This document shows positions 12,470-14,966 of a stretch of 14,966 nucleotides of DNA, piece by piece. Below the pieces are notes generated by a model that searched no databases, was not told where the DNA came from, and was given only the letters and a program-made list of their open reading frames with translations. The position numbers were made by a program, and so were the translations under genes. Source of the stretch: Candidatus Krumholzibacteriia bacterium (GTDB taxonomy: Bacteria > Krumholzibacteriota > Krumholzibacteriia > LZORAL124-64-63); assembly GCA_030643455.1 (NCBI GenBank), contig DAOWLV010000023.1, forward strand, positions 1-14,966, given 5' to 3'. Numbering within the stretch: position 1 is the first letter of the stretch; every line of letters begins with the position of its first letter.

Positions 12470-14734
12470 CTAAAAACCGACCCTATCCGCTTGCGCGGCG
12501 CCCAATTCGACAATTCCCACCGTCGTGAGATTGACCACCTCCTCCACGGTCGCTCCGTATTGCAGCAGATGTACCGGCAGGCGGGTGCCCATGAACATCG
12601 GCCCGATGGGCAGTGCTTCGGCCATGTAGTTGAGGGACTGCATGGCAAGATTGCCGGACTGAAGGTCCGGGAAGATCAGCACGTTCGCATCATCATTCAG
12701 ATCGGTGAAGGGGAAATATCCATTGCGCAGATCACGGTCGCGGGCAATCGCCAGCTGCATCTCGCCATCGACCACCAGGTCGGGAGCCCGTTTCTTTACA
12801 ATCTCGGTGGCGCGCTGGACCTTGGCCGCGAATTTATGCTCGGAGCTGCCGAAATTCGAAAAGGAGAGCATGGCCACCCGCGGTTCGACACCCAGCGACC
12901 GGCTCATCGTGGCGGCCAGAAGCGCGATCTCCGCCAGCTGTTCGGCGTCGGGATCAATGTTGACGGCGCAATCGGCCATGACCACGACTTCCTTCGGCAG
13001 CAACAGCAGGTAATGGCTGGAAATTCGGCTGATACCCGGAGCCGGTCCGATCACCTCGAGGATGGTCTGCAAGGTCTGGGTGAAATGGGTCGACAGCCCC
13101 GCAATCATCATATCCGCGTGGCCGCTGTGGACCATCATGGCGGCAAAGTAGTCACGCTGGCGCAAACGCTCCATGGCCGAGGCCCGGATGACGCCGCGCC
13201 GCTGGCGCATCCCGAAGTACTCGTCGACGTACCCTTCCAGGTCCACGGACCGCTCCGTATCGATGATTCTTGCTCCGCCCATGTCCAGGCCCAGACGTTC
13301 AATCCGCTCCCGGACCCCGTCCTCCGGTCCCAGCAGGATCGGTTCGACGATTTCCTCGTCCATCAGGATACTGCAGGCGCGGATCAGGGTATCATTGCAG
13401 CCTTCCGGGAATACCACCCGCACACCCTTGTGGCGGGCGATCATGGTCAGCTCGCGCATCTTTTCCCGGCCCGTGCCGATCCTGACCGACAGGCTTTCCT
13501 GGTAGGCGGACTTGTCTGCGGGCTTGCGGGCCACCCCTTCGCGAATGGCCTGTTCCGCGACCGCAGCGGATTCACGGACGAAGATCCGGGGATCGATGGG
13601 CTTGGGCAGGAGATACTCGGGCCCAAAGGTGAAACGCTGTCCCCCGTAGGCGCGCTCCACTTCCTCCGGAACATCTTCCCGGGCCAATTCGGCCAGGGCG
13701 CCGGCGGCGGCCAGCAACATGTCCTCGGTGATGCTCGTGGATTGCACGTCCAGGGCACCGCGGAAGATGTAGGGGAAACTCAGGACGTCCATCACCGCAT
13801 TGGGATACTGACCCAGACCCGAAGCCACAATAACGTCCCGGCGGACGGACCGGGCCTCGTCGTAACCGATCTCGGGTTCGGGGGTCGCCAAGGCGAAAAC
13901 GATGGGATACCGATTCATCGATCGAATCATCTCGATGTCCAGGACGCCTCCGGCCGAAGCCCCGATGAACACGTCGGCCCCTTGGAGTCCCTTGGCGAGA
14001 TCGGTCAGCGGAGACGACACCGCGAATTTCCGCTGATAGTCGTCCAACCCTTCCCGGTCGGGATGAACAAGACCCTCGACGTCGTACATCAGGAGGTTCT
14101 CACCCGCGACACCCAACCGGCGCAGCAATCTCGCGCAACCGATTCCCACCGTGCCCGCGCCACACAGCACAACCCTGGCTTCCCCTACCTGCTTATCCAC
14201 CAGTTCCAGGGCATTGATCAACGCCGCCACCGCGACAACGGCGGTGCTGTACAGGTTTTCGTGGAAGATGGGAATCTCCATGGCTTCCCTGAGCCGATCA
14301 TAGATCTCCAGCCCCCGCGGCGCCCTGATGTCCTTGAGGTTGATGCCCCCGAACGTCGGTTCCAGCATGCGGACCGTCTCGACGAAACCATCAATGTCAT
14401 CACAATTCAGTTCCAGGTCGTAGACATCGATATCCGCAAGGCGCTTGAAGAGGATCGCGATACCCTCCTGCATCGGTTTGGCCGCCAGGGGGCCGAGGTC
14501 ACCGAGACCGGGGATGGCCGATCCGTCGGTCACCGCTGCAACGAGATTGCCCCTGGCTGTGTACTTGAAGACCGCGGACGGGTCCTTGGCTATCTCCTGC
14601 GAAGGAAACGTCGCCCCCGGAAGATATGCCAGCCGCAGTTCGCGGGGAGTGAGACACGACTTGGTCGCATTGACAACGATCTTGCCGGGACGACCCTTGG
14701 CGTGATAGTCGAGTGAGTCCTGTTTCCTTATCAC
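12470..14734 (-). CDS. Malic enzyme (MaeB-type) homologue fused to a phosphotransacetylase domain, active-site residues altered
   Basis: This 754-aa protein has the length and order of bacterial NADP-malic enzyme MaeB: malic domain (~10-160), Rossmann domain (~170-410) and phosphotransacetylase-type domain (~425-754). Fold motifs are clear: LRLAYLPG, GLGDLGPLAAKP, EPTFGGINLKD, the dinucleotide loop GAGTVG, FRGALDV and FGPEYLLPKP. MaeB normally oxidatively decarboxylates malate to pyruvate. Here, aligned from memory with E. coli MaeB and human malic enzyme, the catalytic Lys of MEGK is Ile (QEGI), the metal ligand Glu of NLED is Lys, HDDQHGT reads HENLYST, ANPEPE reads ATPEPE and VNNV reads VMDV. 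In the last domain the Ser-Arg of true phosphotransacetylases is replaced (LLQYGATVEE), as is usual in MaeB. The GTG at 14734 has GGAGG 7 bases upstream. It probably shares an operon with the PEP/pyruvate-binding gene 42 bp upstream. I leave the symbol blank because standard activity is doubtful. Confidence 0.88.
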   Translation of the reverse strand: MIRKQDSLDYHAKGRPGKIVVNATKSCLTPRELRLAYLPGATFPSQEIAKDPSAVFKYTARGNLVAAVTDGSAIPGLGDLGPLAAKPMQEGIAILFKRLADIDVYDLELNCDDIDGFVETVRMLEPTFGGINLKDIRAPRGLEIYDRLREAMEIPIFHENLYSTAVVAVAALINALELVDKQVGEARVVLCGAGTVGIGCARLLRRLGVAGENLLMYDVEGLVHPDREGLDDYQRKFAVSSPLTDLAKGLQGADVFIGASAGGVLDIEMIRSMNRYPIVFALATPEPEIGYDEARSVRRDVIVASGLGQYPNAVMDVLSFPYIFRGALDVQSTSITEDMLLAAAGALAELAREDVPEEVERAYGGQRFTFGPEYLLPKPIDPRIFVRESAAVAEQAIREGVARKPADKSAYQESLSVRIGTGREKMRELTMIARHKGVRVVFPEGCNDTLIRACSILMDEEIVEPILLGPEDGVRERIERLGLDMGGARIIDTERSVDLEGYVDEYFGMRQRRGVIRASAMERLRQRDYFAAMMVHSGHADMMIAGLSTHFTQTLQTILEVIGPAPGISRISSHYLLLLPKEVVVMADCAVNIDPDAEQLAEIALLAATMSRSLGVEPRVAMLSFSNFGSSEHKFAAKVQRATEIVKKRAPDLVVDGEMQLAIARDRDLRNGYFPFTDLNDDANVLIFPDLQSGNLAMQSLNYMAEALPIGPMFMGTRLPVHLLQYGATVEEVVNLTTVGIVELGAAQADRVGF

Positions 14735-14741
14735 TTCGCAG

Positions 14742-14746
14742 CCTCC
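14742..14746 (-). promoter_or_regulatory. Ribosome binding site for the GTG start of the malic-enzyme homologue
   Basis: On the minus strand GGAGG ends 7 bases before the GTG at 14734. This supports a GTG start and independent translation, despite the short 42-bp gap after the preceding gene. Confidence 0.7.
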
Positions 14747-14776
14747 ACATTAATGGAACCGAACAAACTTCCAGCC

Positions 14777-14966
14777 TCATCCCGCCAGGGGATGATGATC
14801 CAGCGTTTCCCTCAGATCACCGGCATGAACACCGATGGGCCTGGCCTGGAGAAGCCAGACATTCAAACCCTCGACGGCGAACTCCAGGTCCAGGGGATAT
14901 CCGTATATCCTCTCCAGTCTCAGCGCCATGGACACCAGGTCGGCCAGTTCCAGGTATTCGAGAGCC
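14777..14966 (-). CDS. PEP/pyruvate-binding (ATP-grasp) domain protein, C-terminal end only
   Basis: Only the last 62 residues are in the window; the gene continues past base 14966. The visible part reads through RIYGYPLDLEFAVEG to WLLQARPI. This is the closing motif of the PEP-synthase/pyruvate-phosphate-dikinase ATP-binding domain, where YG-x-P-x-D-I/L-E-W/F-A and LQ-A/T-R-P are conserved. The protein then stops 18 residues after ARPI. In PEP synthase and dikinase this domain is followed by the phosphohistidine and PEP-binding domains, so here it is either a stand-alone ATP-grasp protein or one with rearranged domains. The TGA is 42 bp before the malic-enzyme homologue, with no terminator visible between them, so co-transcription is likely. 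Identification rests on a short stretch, but the motif is distinctive. Confidence 0.72.
   Translation of the reverse strand, partial: ALEYLELADLVSMALRLERIYGYPLDLEFAVEGLNVWLLQARPIGVHAGDLRETLDHHPLAG

Noticed and set aside
12440..14716. 758-aa plus-strand reading frame opposite the malic-enzyme homologue
   Set aside because: Shadow frame; the minus-strand protein aligns over its full length with MaeB.
1..14966. tRNA, rRNA, CRISPR arrays, insertion sequences or phage genes
   Set aside because: No cloverleaf-like or repeat-spacer pattern and no transposase or integrase motif was seen. Nearly all of the window is protein coding.

Overview
The window looks like GC-rich chromosomal DNA from a Gram-negative bacterium. 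Strong AGGAGG-type ribosome sites precede several genes, the secreted proteins carry Sec signal peptides, and one very long protein combines a peptidoglycan-binding OmpA domain with a C-terminal outer-membrane barrel. The first gene pairs a GAF-like sensor with a LuxR helix-turn-helix, a combination I associate with Desulfobacterota and related deep-branching lineages. That placement is a guess; no rRNA or other phylogenetic marker is present.

Layout. (1) 117-1082, plus strand: a LuxR-type regulator with its own short upstream region. (2) 1063-12214, minus strand: five closely spaced genes, apparently one operon read right to left. The order is a 329-aa secreted DUF11-type protein, a 157-aa single-domain DUF11 protein, a 364-aa secreted DUF11-type protein, a ~1970-aa DUF11/SdrD-like/OmpA/outer-membrane-barrel protein, and a ~850-aa secreted right-handed beta-helix protein. 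The last gene overlaps the regulator tail to tail by 20 bp. (3) 12215-12469: leader and intergenic DNA with a GC-rich hairpin just before the first operon gene. (4) 12470-14734, minus strand: a malic enzyme/phosphotransacetylase two-domain protein. (5) 14777-14966, minus strand: the C-terminal end of a PEP/pyruvate-binding (ATP-grasp) domain protein that runs off the window.

How the genes may work together. The five secreted proteins are built from one shared kit of modules. Three have the same module at the mature N-terminus, four carry a recognisable DUF11-like domain near the C-terminus or as the whole mature protein, and the giant protein adds a cell-wall anchor and a barrel. I read this as a candidate envelope or surface assembly: a wall-anchored outer-membrane scaffold with smaller module-sharing partners and a beta-helix partner. 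This is inference; no function is known to me for the set. The regulator next door is an obvious but unproven candidate controller.

The second notable item is the malic-enzyme homologue. Its fold motifs are intact, but the malic catalytic lysine, two of three metal ligands and two substrate/cofactor asparagines are replaced. Its phosphotransacetylase domain also lacks the catalytic Ser-Arg pair. It sits 42 bp downstream of a PEP/pyruvate-binding protein, so the pair may sense or regulate the pyruvate node rather than act as a standard malic enzyme.
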